DNA of 64,000 bases, taken from Eurosta solidaginis. Its lineage: Eukaryota; Arthropoda; Insecta; Diptera; Tephritidae. The position numbers and the translations under genes are program-made. Below the pieces are notes generated by a model that was not told where the DNA came from, made no database searches, and saw only the letters and a program-made list of their open reading frames with translations. Shown in pieces: positions 42,458 through 53,455 of this stretch; position 1 is the first letter of the stretch; every line of letters starts with the position of its first letter. Where the stretch lies: positions 119,049,112 through 119,113,111 of the forward strand of contig NC_090320.1 in assembly GCF_040869045.1 (NCBI RefSeq). The letters are read 5' to 3'.

Positions 42458-43699
42458 ACTGTAAATGTTGCCCCTTTTTTACGGCTACAAGGTTAAAAAT
42501 TCATCAAATTTCATCAAATAGTTACGTTTACGTCATATATTTTTGAAATAAGTGATTCGTAGTCATAGTTTTTACATGCAGACCACAAAAAACATGAAGC
42601 TTTACATACTCACACAAGGTACCTACCTATTTGTATACCTTTCATGAAAATGAAATGGTATATCAATTTCGTCACGAAAACCAAAATTGTAAGTCCTTAA
42701 AAGAAAATAGATAGACCCACCATTAAGTATACCGAAATAATTAGGATGAAGAGCTGAGTTGATTTAGACATATCCGTCTGTCCGTCTGTCTGTTTGTATG
42801 CAAACTAGTCCCTTTATTCTTGAGATATCTTGATAAAATGTGTTGAGCGGGTGTATTTGGGTGTCCGATTAGACATTTGTCGGAACCGGCCGGATCGGAC
42901 CACTATAGCATATATCCTCCATACAACCGATTTTTCAGAAAAAGAGGATTTTTGTCATATCTCACTCAATTTAACAGATTGAAGCTTCAAACTTCACCAT
43001 ATAATTTCGTATATTGTACATATTGTTGCCTGAAAAAATTTATGAGATCGGTCGTATATATAGTATATATCCGCCACAACCGATTGTTCAGATAAGAAAC
43101 TTTTCGTAATTACTGCCCAATATTAAGAGCTAGAATACGAATGCTTACGTATGTAGCATATATTATTGTCTGAAAAAATCATAAAGATCGATTGTATATA
43201 TAGTATATATATGGTGGTATATATAGTATATATATAGTATATATATATATTTTCGCAATTTTAGACCCATTTTAACAGCTAGAAGCTTCAAATTTCACGG
43301 AATGCTTACGTTTATAGCATATACTGATGTCTGAAAAAATCATTGATATCGGTGGTATACATAGTATATATCTCATACAACCGATTCTTCAGATAAGAAA
43401 ATTTGCGCAATTTCTGCCCCGTTTTAACAGCTAACGCTTCAAATTTCACCAAATGCTTATGTATATAGCATATATTGTTGTCTGAAAAAATCATAGAGAT
43501 CGGTGGTATATATATTATATACTTCATATAAACTGTAAATGTTGCCCCTTTTTACGGCTAGAAGCTTCAAAATTCATCAAATAGTTACGCTTACGTTATA
43601 TATTTTTTAAATACGTGATTCGTAGTCATAGTTTTTACATGCACACCACAAAAACGTGAAGCTTTGCATCCTCAAACAAAGTACCTACCTATTTTTATA
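42458..43699. repeat. Dispersed repeat X, first block (tail, head, modules, tail)
   Basis: Order here: a tail unit (42458-42636, starting ACTGTAAATGTTGCCCC), a head unit (from about 42637, containing TATACCTTTCATGA, the CCGTCTGTCCGTCTGTCTGT core, and GGAACCGGCCGGATCGGACC), about four modules of roughly 150 bp (starts near 42970, 43120, 43270, 43420) and another tail (43526-43699). Each module holds ATCGGTxGTATATATAGTATATAT with a downstream ACCGAT, giving a hairpin. The core word and head hairpin recall a dispersed repeat I associate with other Diptera, from memory only. No ORF. Confidence 0.8.
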
Positions 43700-44347
43700 A
43701 GCTTTTATTTACCTTCATTTGGCTGTTGTATGTAATGGAATCTTGCAAGTTAAATTTGATACACTTGCCGGTGTCCGATTGAGCTGAAATTTTGCACACA
43801 TGAATATCTCCGATGACAATGCAATATTACTTTGTTAGAATTCGATAAATTAATCGATAACACAGTTATCGGTAAAGATTTGTGTTTACTTTGGCATAAC
43901 AGCTTAAGTCCCATACAAACCCGCCGGTACCTAACCATGGATTGTGATATTTAGACGTGGTGAATCACGCGTGTCACGCTTGGTAAATCTCACGCATGCG
44001 AAAAGCACATACATAGCTGAATTTTTAAGGCTGTTTAACTCTGTAATCTTTTCTGTAATTTATTTTGCTTTTGGAAAAATTACCTATTTGAAGAAAGCTG
44101 GCTGAAAAATAATGGCATAACAGCTTAAGTTAAATCAAGAATGGAAAATCTTGGAAAATTTGAGCTGATGTGGATATTTCGCGCGTCCGTTGAACGAAAT
44201 ATTGACAATATGCTGATCATCGCTAGGAAATTAGCGACATTCCGTCAACTAAGCAGCACTTTAGCAATATTACTGTTATTATTTGGCCGCTCAAACACAC
44301 ACATATTACTTATCTTGTTTGGTTGATTTTCCGACAGGGTGGATAAA

Positions 44348-44400
44348 TGATGTATATTGGAACGATTTTCCGTCATCCCTTGTCATTCCAATATACATCA
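44348..44400. repeat. Perfect 15-bp-stem hairpin
   Basis: TGATGTATATTGGAA (44348-44362) pairs perfectly with TTCCAATATACATCA (44386-44400) across a 23-nt loop. It could be a transposon remnant, a terminator-like structure or a small-RNA precursor; the loop and stem are shorter than typical miRNA hairpins. Confidence 0.7.
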
Positions 44401-44984
44401 CACACATATTAATTGCGCATTAAATCTAAAATATACAAATACACCATAATAATTTACACGGGCAAAGCCATAATAATTTACACGGGTCATCAATTCTTTC
44501 TCTGATTCAAAAGCTGTACTACCAGCGCTACCGTCATCAGCTCAGTGTCATCATTGCCAGTAGCGCCAATAACACCAAACTCGTGCCTGACACACAAAAG
44601 TCGTTTCACTCAATAGCGCAACTGAAATGTACTACGCACTCACTACTAAGTAGCGTCAAAAATTCGCTTGGAGTCATTTCGTCAATGAGCTACCATTGAG
44701 CTAGCACCGCATTGGCGCTGACGCCATGCAATTTACATCACTAAAAATGCGCGAATGTCCAGGCTCATGACTTTGTTAATCCAGATGGTGAAAACGAACA
44801 CTCAAAGGAATGCAACCTTGCAAACAACAGCCGTCATTTTCAAAGTGTAAAAATTCTGTGAACGAGCGCTATGAACGCTAACGCGGTTAGGCTCTTATTG
44901 GTAAGTGTTGCATACTTTTCTGCGCACTTGATTTTGTTTTCAGATTTTTGGCGATGGAATTTTAGCTAAGCGAAAGTTGGATAT

Positions 44985-45326
44985 TAGCCGTGTTTTTTTA
45001 TACACGCGTATAGGTTTACGTTTGCGCGTGAAAAAAAAGCGCCTATCCTCGCTTAGATAATGCTTAGGAGACCCATCTAGCGGCAGTGGTTAAACAACTA
45101 GCTACAGCTACAGCGTGTACCGAAAAACGGAGACACAACCCTCTGTTGTATGCCTGTGTATAAAATATAGCTAAATCAGTTGCGATGAATTGTGGACCCA
45201 CATAGAATACATAGAATTAGTGTAGGGCGTGAAACAAAAACACATATTTCAGTTAAAGTTTGGCGCTTAGCAGTTCATATAAATTATAAGCGTATAGACG
45301 TTTACGTGTAAAAAAAAACACGGCTA
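44985..45326. mobile_element. MITE-like element with inverted repeats
   Basis: TAGCCGTGTTTTTTTATACA at 44985 is complementary to the end of CACGTAAACGTCTATACG-type sequence read in reverse from 45326; both ends begin TAGCCGTGTTTTTTT and continue TACACG. Length is 342 bp with no coding capacity. The flanks are ATAT on the left and TTAT on the right, so a TA or TTA-type target site is possible. Confidence 0.5.
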
Positions 45327-45407
45327 TTATTTTAAAACAGATTTAACCAACAGAGCAGAGATCTGCAATGAGTAGTTGTAAACTGAACGCGACATAGGCA
45401 AAGTCAC

Positions 45408-45503
45408 AATAAAATATGATCTTAAGTTAGTTAACACTGCTTGACACAATTTTATATGTGCTCTCTGTCAAAAATGCTTCAACTAACTTAGTCACATTTT
45501 ATT
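45408..45503. repeat. Imperfect inverted repeat, arms about 24 bp
   Basis: AATAAAATATGATCTTAAGT plus TAGTT (45408-45432) pairs with AACTAACTTAGTCACATTTT plus ATT (45481-45503), with a 2-nt bulge and one mismatch, across 48 nt. The arms could fold in RNA. Confidence 0.6.
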
Positions 45504-46765
45504 TCGATTATGAATATGCCCCAATATATTCGGATCATGATATAAAAAATCGTGTACTCGTACTCAGTCAGGGTTATTCAAACGTAGCGATTCGTATCAG
45601 TAATTTGGTTGAGAGTCTTTTTTCATCCTGACACCGCGTTAGCGTTGAACGCGAAATATCTGACAACCGAAGATGCTGATATCCGAAGTGAAGCTACTTT
45701 TGACAAACACAGATATGTTTTCTCGAAAATCTGTATATTCATATGTATATATGTATTTAACGTTTTGTTGTTGCAAGAACACGTGAACATGTGTATGCAC
45801 GTATATACAAATTCAACAATTGAGTTGAACAAAGCATAGGGCGCATTCCAAAAGCAACACTGCTGGCGAAGTTGATTAGTGATAACTTCTTGGAACGCAC
45901 AGTTGCAACTTTACGGCAAATTAGTGAGCATACAAATTTTCCGCTCCATTCACTCAACGTTTTTATCGACAGTTAGTTCAACGTATCGTTTCAAAAGCAC
46001 AATTTCTTTCACTCAGCTGATAACTGATTAGATGAGCTAGCAGTTGCGCTTTGAAATTCACCCTTCGAAGCAAACGTTTGCTTCGTATTTCAATGAAAAA
46101 TTTCATACGAAAACAAACCAAACACGAGAATAGTTCGTGAGAGACCGTTTTAGCTTGTATCCATATGCATTATAGCTTATACTTACACAATAATTTTTGT
46201 ATGTAAACGAATAGATCAGGCTAGCTGCGCTTGGTTTTTTAACACGTACTCATACTCAAATTGCTGCGGATATATTAGAGTATCAAAAAATTTGCCTGAT
46301 ACCGATCTCTGCCACAGAGAAAATTGTTGGTTATGAATGTGGATTTTTTCTGATTTATTATTAGTATTTATGACCCAATGCCAAGGTGAGCACGTGCCGA
46401 TGGCTGAAAATGTATATAAATTTCATATCGCTAGCGTGTTACATTGCGATAGCAAGAAAAGGAGATACTAAATATTCTTAATTATACCATCAAAATTTAA
46501 CACGTTTTTTATTAGAACAATTTGGACTGCGATATAAACTGTAAGATTTAATAATTTAGGTGTAAAGTTTTAATGTTAAAAATATATAATTATGTACAAT
46601 ATAGAATTTTTTTGTCGCAGAGGAAAAAGCCTAGTTATCGTTAAAGGTTACAATGAACTTATAAAGTGTTATATTTCTTAGAGTCAATTTATTGTTTACT
46701 TTTAATTAATTTTATTAACCAATAATAAAAGCTTATTTTTAAAAGTTTTTTGTCTTTAATTTTAT

Positions 46766-47252
46766 TATACCTTTCATGAAAATGAAATGGTATATTAATT
46801 TCGTCACGAAACCCAAAATTGTAAGTCCTTAAAGGAAAATAGATAGACCCACCATTAAGTATACCGAAATAATCAGGTTGAAGAGCTGAGTTGATTTAGC
46901 CATGTCCCCGTCTGTCCGTCTGTCTGTTTGTATGCAAACTAGTCCATCAATTTTTGAGATATCTTGATAAAATTTGGTGAGCGGTGTATTTGGGTGTCCG
47001 ATTAGAGATTTGTCGGAACCGGCCGGATCGGACCCCTATAGCATATATCCTCCATACAACCGATTCTTCAGAAAAAGAGGATTTTTGTAATATATTACTC
47101 AATTTAACAGATTGAAGCTTCAAACTTCACCATATACTTTCGTATATTGCACATATTGTTGCCTGAAAAAATTGATGAGATCGGTCGTATATATAGTATA
47201 TATCCCCCACAACCGATTGTTCAGAGAAGAAACTTTTCGTAATTACTGCCCT
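46766..47252. repeat. Dispersed repeat X, second block, left part
   Basis: Starts with the head palindrome TATACC...GGTATA and runs through the CCGTCTGTCC core into the first module, then is cut by the BEL-derived element after ACTGCCCT. The interrupted module resumes at 56557 with the duplicated GCCCT. Confidence 0.85.
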
Positions 47253-47718
47253 TGATTACGTGTAGTTCGGGACGATGAGGATTCGTTCGCACGTAACACC
47301 AAAAAGAAAGATAACAAGGAACTAGTTAGTGTCTTAAGAAAAAACCAACACTTTCACTAATCTAATTAATAACAAACTTTCTTTATTCAATAATTCAAAA
47401 GTTAGTGGAAAATTTAAATTTGAAAGTATTTGCTGAATCACACTAGCTTAACTTTATCGAATTTTACACTTGAAAAAAAAAGAATTCTTACCTTCGGTTT
47501 GGTTGCTGGAGCTCACTTGCAGACGTTCAGAAAGAAAGTGAAAGTGAAAAAAAAGAAAGAGTCCATGGCACCCGCCGATTACTAACTTTCGTTGAGTTTT
47601 CCCCTACTCAATTAGTTCTCGGCTGTGCAAGGACAGTTACCGGTAATAGTTAAGTATACGGGCCGCATTAGTGTGAACTAAAGTTATTTTAAAAATATTT
47701 AGGCTGGTGGCCTAAACA
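47253..47718 (-). repeat. 3' LTR of the BEL-derived element
   Basis: 466 bp; on the element strand it runs TGTTTAGGCCACCAGCC to CTACACGTAATCA. It differs from 56091-56556 by a handful of substitutions. It is preceded internally by the purine-rich AAGGGGCCGGCA (polypurine tract, about 47719-47730). Confidence 0.93.
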
Positions 47719-48003
47719 TGCCGGCCCCTTGCGGCGAGCAAGCTGAGAACAAACAACCAGTCCGAATTGACATCTAAGATTATGCATGTAGCGATATATT
47801 GTGTGTACAGGATATGAAATAAGGTAGGTGTAGTACGTTGTTCTCCATCGCCTTGTGGTGATGGCTCCCATTTCTCGATAAATGCTGTGGATGAGAGATA
47901 AATACGTGGTTCTATTTAGTTCAATGCACCTTATTAGATTAAATGTGGATTTGGAGGTATCTGTAGATATGTTGTAGATATAAAAATGTATTCTGGGATT
48001 GGC

Positions 48004-49310
48004 TTATTGTTGGTAGGCCCCCGAGATTACCAGGCCTAAGATGGTGGCCTGAGCTAGTAGCCCATTAACCGTGGACGGTGGCGTGCCGCTGATCATAACA
48101 CTAGCATAAACATCAGCGCCGAGTGTAAGTCGAACTGGTGCGGCGCGGTAAAAATCGGGGTCTGCCAACCGCATAAACTTGAAAGGCATTGCGATTGTGG
48201 AGTCTAGGCTAGCGATCGGGTTGAGACGGTTATGGCGTGTTATTACTGTAGCTTGGGTGATTACCCTCCCTGCTACCCCATACTTCCCGCGCAATATGAG
48301 TGTACATCTCGTTGGTGACGTGGAATCCATGCGCTCCAGATGGAGTTCGTTCGCCATATTGGCATCAATCACTGTGTTTGGGGAGCAGGGATCGATGAGT
48401 GCGCGTACCAGATGCAGGCGTCCTCCGGACTCGATGCGAACGACTGCCGTGGGTGCGATCGCGATAAACGATCTTACTATCGATGGTGTAGCTGGGGTTT
48501 CTATAACTCGGCCGGTCCTAAAACGTTTGGGCACTTCTTTTTGTCGGACAAGTGCTCGCCCGCGGTCTTCTTCTCGGGATACATACGGGACCGTTCTACC
48601 CGATGTGCGCCGCGATGAGCGGAAAGGACGCGTTTCCGCGTCACCACGTCCCACATGAGTAGAACGGGGGGGGGGGGGGGGGGGGGGGGTGGTCGGAAAG
48701 GACGTGTTTCAGAGCCACCGACGTGTGATTTCTGCTTGCTCCCAGTTGGTCGTACAGCTTCGGTTTCTAATTGCCGTCGTTGTTGTTCGTGCCGTAATAG
48801 CGGTCGGAAAGGACGTGTTTCAGAGCCGCTATGTTGTTTAGGAAGGGTAGCTAATGCCGCTAATCTTGCTTCTTCTTCTTCTTCGGCATCCTGATCATCC
48901 ATTTGTTTCGCCCAATACTTGGTTCTTTCGGTGAGGGCCAGGGATAAGGCCCCGTCTGAGCTTTCTCCGTCATCGATAAGGTCGCTGATTGTTTGCCTCC
49001 ATTCCTTGGTTTTGTCCAAGTGAAGGGTAGTATGATGATGCTCGTTGCATCGATAGCACTTGTCCTTACTTGTGCATACCTCGGGACTGTGGAAAGGGGA
49101 CAAACAGTTGATGCATTAGTTATGTTTGCGAACCGCCTGCCACCTCTCTTCAGCGGACATCCTGCGGTATTATGCGCAGAATCGTACGCCGTGATTTGCG
49201 GCGCAAAGGCGGCATGGTACGGAGAAATTTCTCGAACGGTCCTCTGTCTTGACGCGAGTTGCCGTGAAACGAGTCATTCTAAAAATATAATCGAGCGTTA
49301 TTACATTGAT
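48004..49310 (-). pseudogene. BEL-like zinc-knuckle and protease-like region with DPCS motif
   Basis: Reading leftwards from about 49250: knuckles CRLCAANHGVRFC, then CINCLSPFHS and CYRCNEHHHTTLH, with TAA or TGA codons between them. An acidic helix and a linker with three copies of ETRPFR follow, then a protease-like domain: HLVRALIDPCSPNTVIDANM, LILRGKYGVAGRVI, RLTLGADVYASVMI and LGLVISGAYQQ, ending at TAA 48004. The active-site position reads D-P-C-S, not D-S/T-G. I recall this variant from other dipteran BEL-like ORFs, so it may be native to the family. A frameshift falls at the G24 run (48666-48689). It is distinct from the protease at 55398-55631. Confidence 0.65.
48666..48689. repeat. 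Homopolymer of 24 G
   Basis: C, then 24 consecutive G, then T. On the coding (minus) strand it gives a polyproline stretch after ETRPFR. The frames on its two sides differ, so an indel here, biological or technical, explains the break. Confidence 0.9.
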
Positions 49311-50494
49311 TTCGTCTACATGGATGGCTAGTGGGTTTATGTATGAGGATGTTTTTTAATATTTGCTATTATTATTATAAAGAAGGGGCAAAGGGAAAAA
49401 CCGCTAAACTGATTTTAGCACCCATCATCCCATGTAGATGGTGCTTTGGTATTTTACTTTACATATTTCAGCGTTTGGTCGGTCGATGTCACTGAGCTGG
49501 CGATACATAATTTGTGGTGTATTTTAATTCTGCCGCAAGAGGCCTGCCACCACACGGAACGGAACGGTTCGCAATTTGGCTGAAAGGGTACAAAAATTGC
49601 TTGTGCAGTTGCGTTTTCACCGTTCTACATTATTTCCGACGTTTATTGTCGATGATGTTGAAATGCGTAGAATTAAGTATTGCAAATCACGGCCAAATAA
49701 ATGATTGATAAGAGATAGGTGTTACGCGACATGCGACATGTAGTGTGCGAAATTGTTAGCGCATGAGGCTTAACGTCTGTATTGCAATGCTTGACGGCTG
49801 ACTGTCAGAAGTGAAGTGTAGAAATTTTGATATTTGCTACACTTTTTTCACTTCCTGAATGGAAAAATTCATTGATACCAAAGCACGCGGTGGTGAGTAG
49901 GTTTTGTTGGTTTTTTTTGTTAATTAATTTCTCTTTCCTATTTTCAGGTATACAGTTGCAACTATACCAACTTATGGACGCAAGAAACACTACAAGATTA
50001 TTAAGCATGAACGCGCCAGTGTAATATAATATAATATCTCGGTTTATTTCGAATTGTTTTGCAAAGCGCTACAGAATCATTCATTTTTGCAAAGCGCTAC
50101 AAAATCATTCATTTTTGCAATTGACTACGACTAAAATTTAAACGAGAGGGTGGGCAACATTGCACGGTATCATCTCGACTATTTAAAAATGTTGGGAGCG
50201 TATGTGGAAGATGAAGCCAAAGGTAACACATCCGACGTGGGCGCCACATTTGGCTGTGCTAAAACTACAGCAACAGATGTTATAAAATCATATACAATAT
50301 AATGCGTTGTTTTAACACCAACACTACCATCAGCAGCAACAACAATTGCATTTGCAGCAAGCTTTTGAGGGGCAGCAACAGCAATTGCAACAACAGCAAC
50401 AGCAAATACAGCAGGTTTGACTTTGTCTAACCATAGTGTAGACATTTTGGTTGAGAGATTATTAAGCCTTATACCACCCTGAGCTCAAAACTAC
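49311..50494. other. Internal spacer of the BEL-derived element with intron-like and Gln-rich pieces
   Basis: No complete gene. The plus strand has a 55-bp intron-like stretch at 49893-49947 (GTGAGT ... TTTTCAG), a 31-bp tandem repeat at about 50060-50120 (GCAAAGCGCTACA(G/A)AATC), and a CAG/CAA-rich run at about 50330-50420 that reads as a glutamine-rich peptide before TGA. These look more like host sequence than element sequence. The 88-codon minus-strand frame is the shadow of the CAG run. Confidence 0.45.
49893..49947 (+). other. Intron-like sequence
   Basis: GTGAGT donor, a pyrimidine-rich stretch with TTTCTCTTTCC, and TTTTCAG acceptor, 55 bp, a typical short dipteran intron length. Exon frames on either side are too short to confirm. 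Confidence 0.35.
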
Positions 50495-50889
50495 GTCTGT
50501 TACAAAACTTTCACAGCTAAAAATTAAAATTAATGTACTAAATTGCTTACTACGAAAAGGTGTGGGAAGGTGAAGTCCTTAGATATGTGATGTTTGTTTG
50601 TATAATGTTGCTTTGGTAGCTGCGGTTCAAACTTTAACTGCAATTTAAGAACAGTTTAGATGAGATCGGTTGGAATGACAGAGTATTCACAGGTATTGCT
50701 CGTACTTCTTCTTAATTTAAGCTTGGCCATCCAGCATAGCGTACTGCTGTAGCTTCGTTATTCAAAGGTTTGTTATCGCTCTGGGGTGTGACTAATTCCT
50801 ATGTGTTAGTGTTCCGCATTCGCAGCAGCTGCCGTGTCTTTCTGTCAAAATTTAGTTGAATATTTATAAAAATCTGACATTTCGAAGGG
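50495..50889 (-). repeat. Left arm of the 395-bp inverted duplication
   Basis: Reverse complement of 55675-56069, exactly 395 bp each. By eye I count four mismatches. It spans the last coding residues (FEMSDFYKYSTKF) and the 3' UTR of the captured gene and is in sense orientation relative to the element. Confidence 0.93.
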
Positions 50890-51922
50890 TTTCGTCTCCT
50901 CTTGATATAGACGAAAAGTAACTGGTTTAACAATAGTAATATTCTTCGGTGATTCAATGCGTATATCTGTGGGCGATAGAGCGCTTGGCGTAGCAGCCAC
51001 GCCCACCGCACACACGCCTAATACTTTTTCAGCCATGGGCGGTGGTCGTGGCTGTGGTGGTGGCGGTAGTTGTGAGGCATTAGTGGTGTTGCTCGTCTTT
51101 GGTGGCAAATATTTGAATACTCCCAACGCTGGTGTGTGCAATTCAATTGTAGTATTACTTGAGCTGTAGTCCAATGGATAAGCAGCCGATGTGGAAGGTG
51201 ACTCACGTTGACTATTTAAATATGAAGTTGATTTACTTAATTTGGCATAACGTCCATCATCATCCTGCAACATTTTTGCTTGCGCATATGGATGCTTGTG
51301 TGATGCAGCCGACATGGAATAGTGACAGGTTGCACCGGCAGACATTGATTGTGACGATAATTCTGTGTGTTCACGTGGTGGTGCAGTGGGTGCCACTACA
51401 TTCCTGCAATGCCACTAACGGTACTAATACCGCCACTTCCAATACTAGTAAATCCACTACCAAGCATCGGTGCACCAGCAGCTGATGTTTTATTTCCACT
51501 TGCACGTTCTGCAGAGCTACTTCCGTTGGTTGTAGTTCTTGCACATGCGTAGTAGCATTACTGCCTCCGCTACTTGCTGATGTTGGGCATATAACAGGAC
51601 CATCTAGTGAAGACTCCATCCATTGTTTGGCTTTTGGTTGCTTCGATTTTGTTTGGGTTTCGCTATTCAATGAAGATATTGAAATTTCATCGAGCGGTTT
51701 TGTTAAGGATTTTATGGATGCGGAAGGCAGTGCAGCTGATGTATTATAATAAGCGTTGCTTGAGAGCATATCACTTGACTGGGATTTAGTATCCGAGGAC
51801 ATTTGACTTGTTGAATAGTAGATGTTTCTGTGATGTTGTGGTGATGTCAGTGGTGAAATTGGTGGTAGTGTGCCTTGTGAGTTAGCGTTGTTTACGTGTC
51901 TATTGACATTAAAAATATCCAA
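50495..51922 (-). pseudogene. Captured fragment of an apparently non-TE gene: C-terminal coding part plus 3' UTR
   Basis: Two minus-strand frames (51922-51371, 51396-50845) with a third short frame linking them encode a low-complexity Ser/Thr/Pro-rich protein unlike any transposon product: SSDTKSQSSDMLSSNAYYNT, SIKSLTKPLDEISISSLNSE, MLQDDDGRYAKLSKSTSYLN, SSNTTIELHTPALGVFKYLP, LPPPPQPRPPPMAEK and ETKPFEMSDFYKYSTKF. TGA at 50845-50847 ends it; the inverted copy has a Gln codon there and reads twelve more codons to a stop at the equivalent of 50806-50808. Two frameshifts and this stop mark a dead copy. No introns are visible, so it is one exon or a cDNA. I cannot name the gene. Sequence after 50806 resembles an AT-rich 3' UTR. 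Confidence 0.65.
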
Positions 51923-53455
51923 TCAAGAGTCACATTTATTCAGTTGTGAATTGCCTAGAAATCGCACAATTCGAACTTTGTTGTACATTTAAATTTTTGC
52001 AAGATAATGTTATTCTGTGCCTCTTTGTATACATTCTGATAGTTATGTGGCATGATGTAGGCATGTCACCATCAAAAAATCAAGGCACAGTGCTTTACAG
52101 TCAAATTACTTCAAAGGACGTGTTGTACTAATGTCAGCTGTGCCGGGCCTTTTTTTTTGCATTATTTGTTGGCCTCGTTCGGGGTGAACGAGAGCGGGTT
52201 ATGCGGGTTGTTATAACAGACTCATTTTGTTTTATTGATTTTCATAATAAACTACAAAAACCCTCACCTTAACATAAAATAGCAAAGTTATGGGAAAGAA
52301 ACAAAAACCAACGTACATACAGTACACAAATAACTTGTTTTAGTGTGAATAGCTTCACGTAACTCTAAGTAATATTGTTTTTTAATAACATCTTGAAACC
52401 GTCGTGGCGTTGAGGCTACTAAATTCGTTAACAGGTGTTATACTGTTCTAAATTTCTATGATGCGTTCTTTGGGGACAGCAGCGCTAGAAACCGGGTTTT
52501 TTCCATTTCTAAAGCCATTTAGTATGCTTTGGAGCCTAATTTCGGAAAACATAACTTCCCCAAAATTATCGTTTTGTTCCAATACCCTAATCGGTGCTTC
52601 ATAGGGTAATTTTTTTTTTTTTTGGAATAAAGTTAAAATAAAAAATGATTGGAAACCTTTTGTGCTCCACGCACGTGAGAAAAAACTTGGTGCACTAAGC
52701 TATCAGCTTTAAAATTTTAGGGAAAAACTTTTTTTGTCAGCCATGAAAGTCTTAGAGGAGCATGCTGAAGATAGGCCATTATCATGAGTAAAATTTTGGG
52801 AACGTGTTGGTTTGGCTCCCATTTTGTGTTTGTATGAATGTGACTCCGCCGCAAATAGGAGGTGTGTGAATGGCTCCGCTAAACATAGGAGCGTACATTT
52901 CACCCATGCCAAAACATAGGCAGTTGTATGAATGTGACTCCGTCAAATAGGAGGTGTGTGAATGGCTCCGCTAAACATAGGAGCGTACATTTCACTCATG
53001 CCCAAAGCAAGGCCATGGGCGCATGAAAGCAAGTCTTGCGCCGAGGTGAATTAGTTAAGTTATATATATATAGATATGGCCGAACCAACGCGTTCCCACT
53101 TGAGCTCATATTCACCTTTATAACTAAACATTAGGCAATCTTAACCCAATGCCATCTGCAAAGGTGTACTACTGTTTAGATAAAATATAGGTTTGCAGAC
53201 AGGAAATTCTCCTGTTGTATAATAATTTCATGGCTGATAAGAAAGCTCTTAAACCTATACTTATTTTAAAGAGCAATTGGCTCACCGCATCGTTGTTTTG
53301 AAATTTGTTCCTAGGGAGTGTTGCATGAAGGGTTTGCTGGTCTTGGATAATTTGTAATAGGATAATAAGAATTGTAGACAAGCTTCAGATCCCTAATTCG
53401 GTGTCACACCCTGATCTGAAAAGAAGTGGAATTAGTGAGAATGAGAAGTGGGATA
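51923..53455. other. Spacer between captured gene and integrase
   Basis: No recognisable coding. Contains T-rich tracts (52140-52160, 52610-52625), a direct duplication at 52832-53003, and a sequence right after integrase that may be the remnant 3' end of an ancestral BEL element. Confidence 0.45.
52832..53003. repeat. Direct duplication of about 80 bp
   Basis: TTGTATGAATGTGACTCCG ... GCGTACATTTCACCCATGCC (about 52829-52911) recurs as TTGTATGAATGTGACTCCG ... GCGTACATTTCACTCATGCC (about 52924-53002), separated by AAAACATAGGCAG. The second copy lacks two to three bases after the first CTCCG. Confidence 0.85.

Larger units (their letters stand above)
43700..46765. other. Unassigned DNA between X blocks, with several inverted repeats
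   Basis: No gene recognised. Small frames (for example 44141-44326, 45609-45839) lack motifs and overlap opposite-strand frames. The word GGCATAACAGCTTAAGT occurs twice (about 43892 and 44113), and ATAATAATTTACACGGG occurs twice near 44450-44485. Three separate inverted-repeat structures are listed on their own. This may be a stretch of native host sequence with MITEs. Confidence 0.45.

Noticed and set aside
42900..43530. Regularly spaced ~150-bp repeats as a CRISPR-like array
   Set aside because: Modules are contiguous and long, without unique spacers; this is a eukaryotic dispersed repeat.
50179..50445. 88-codon Ala/Val-rich minus-strand frame
   Set aside because: Reverse complement of a CAG/CAA-rich run; any frame over such repeats is open and low-complexity.
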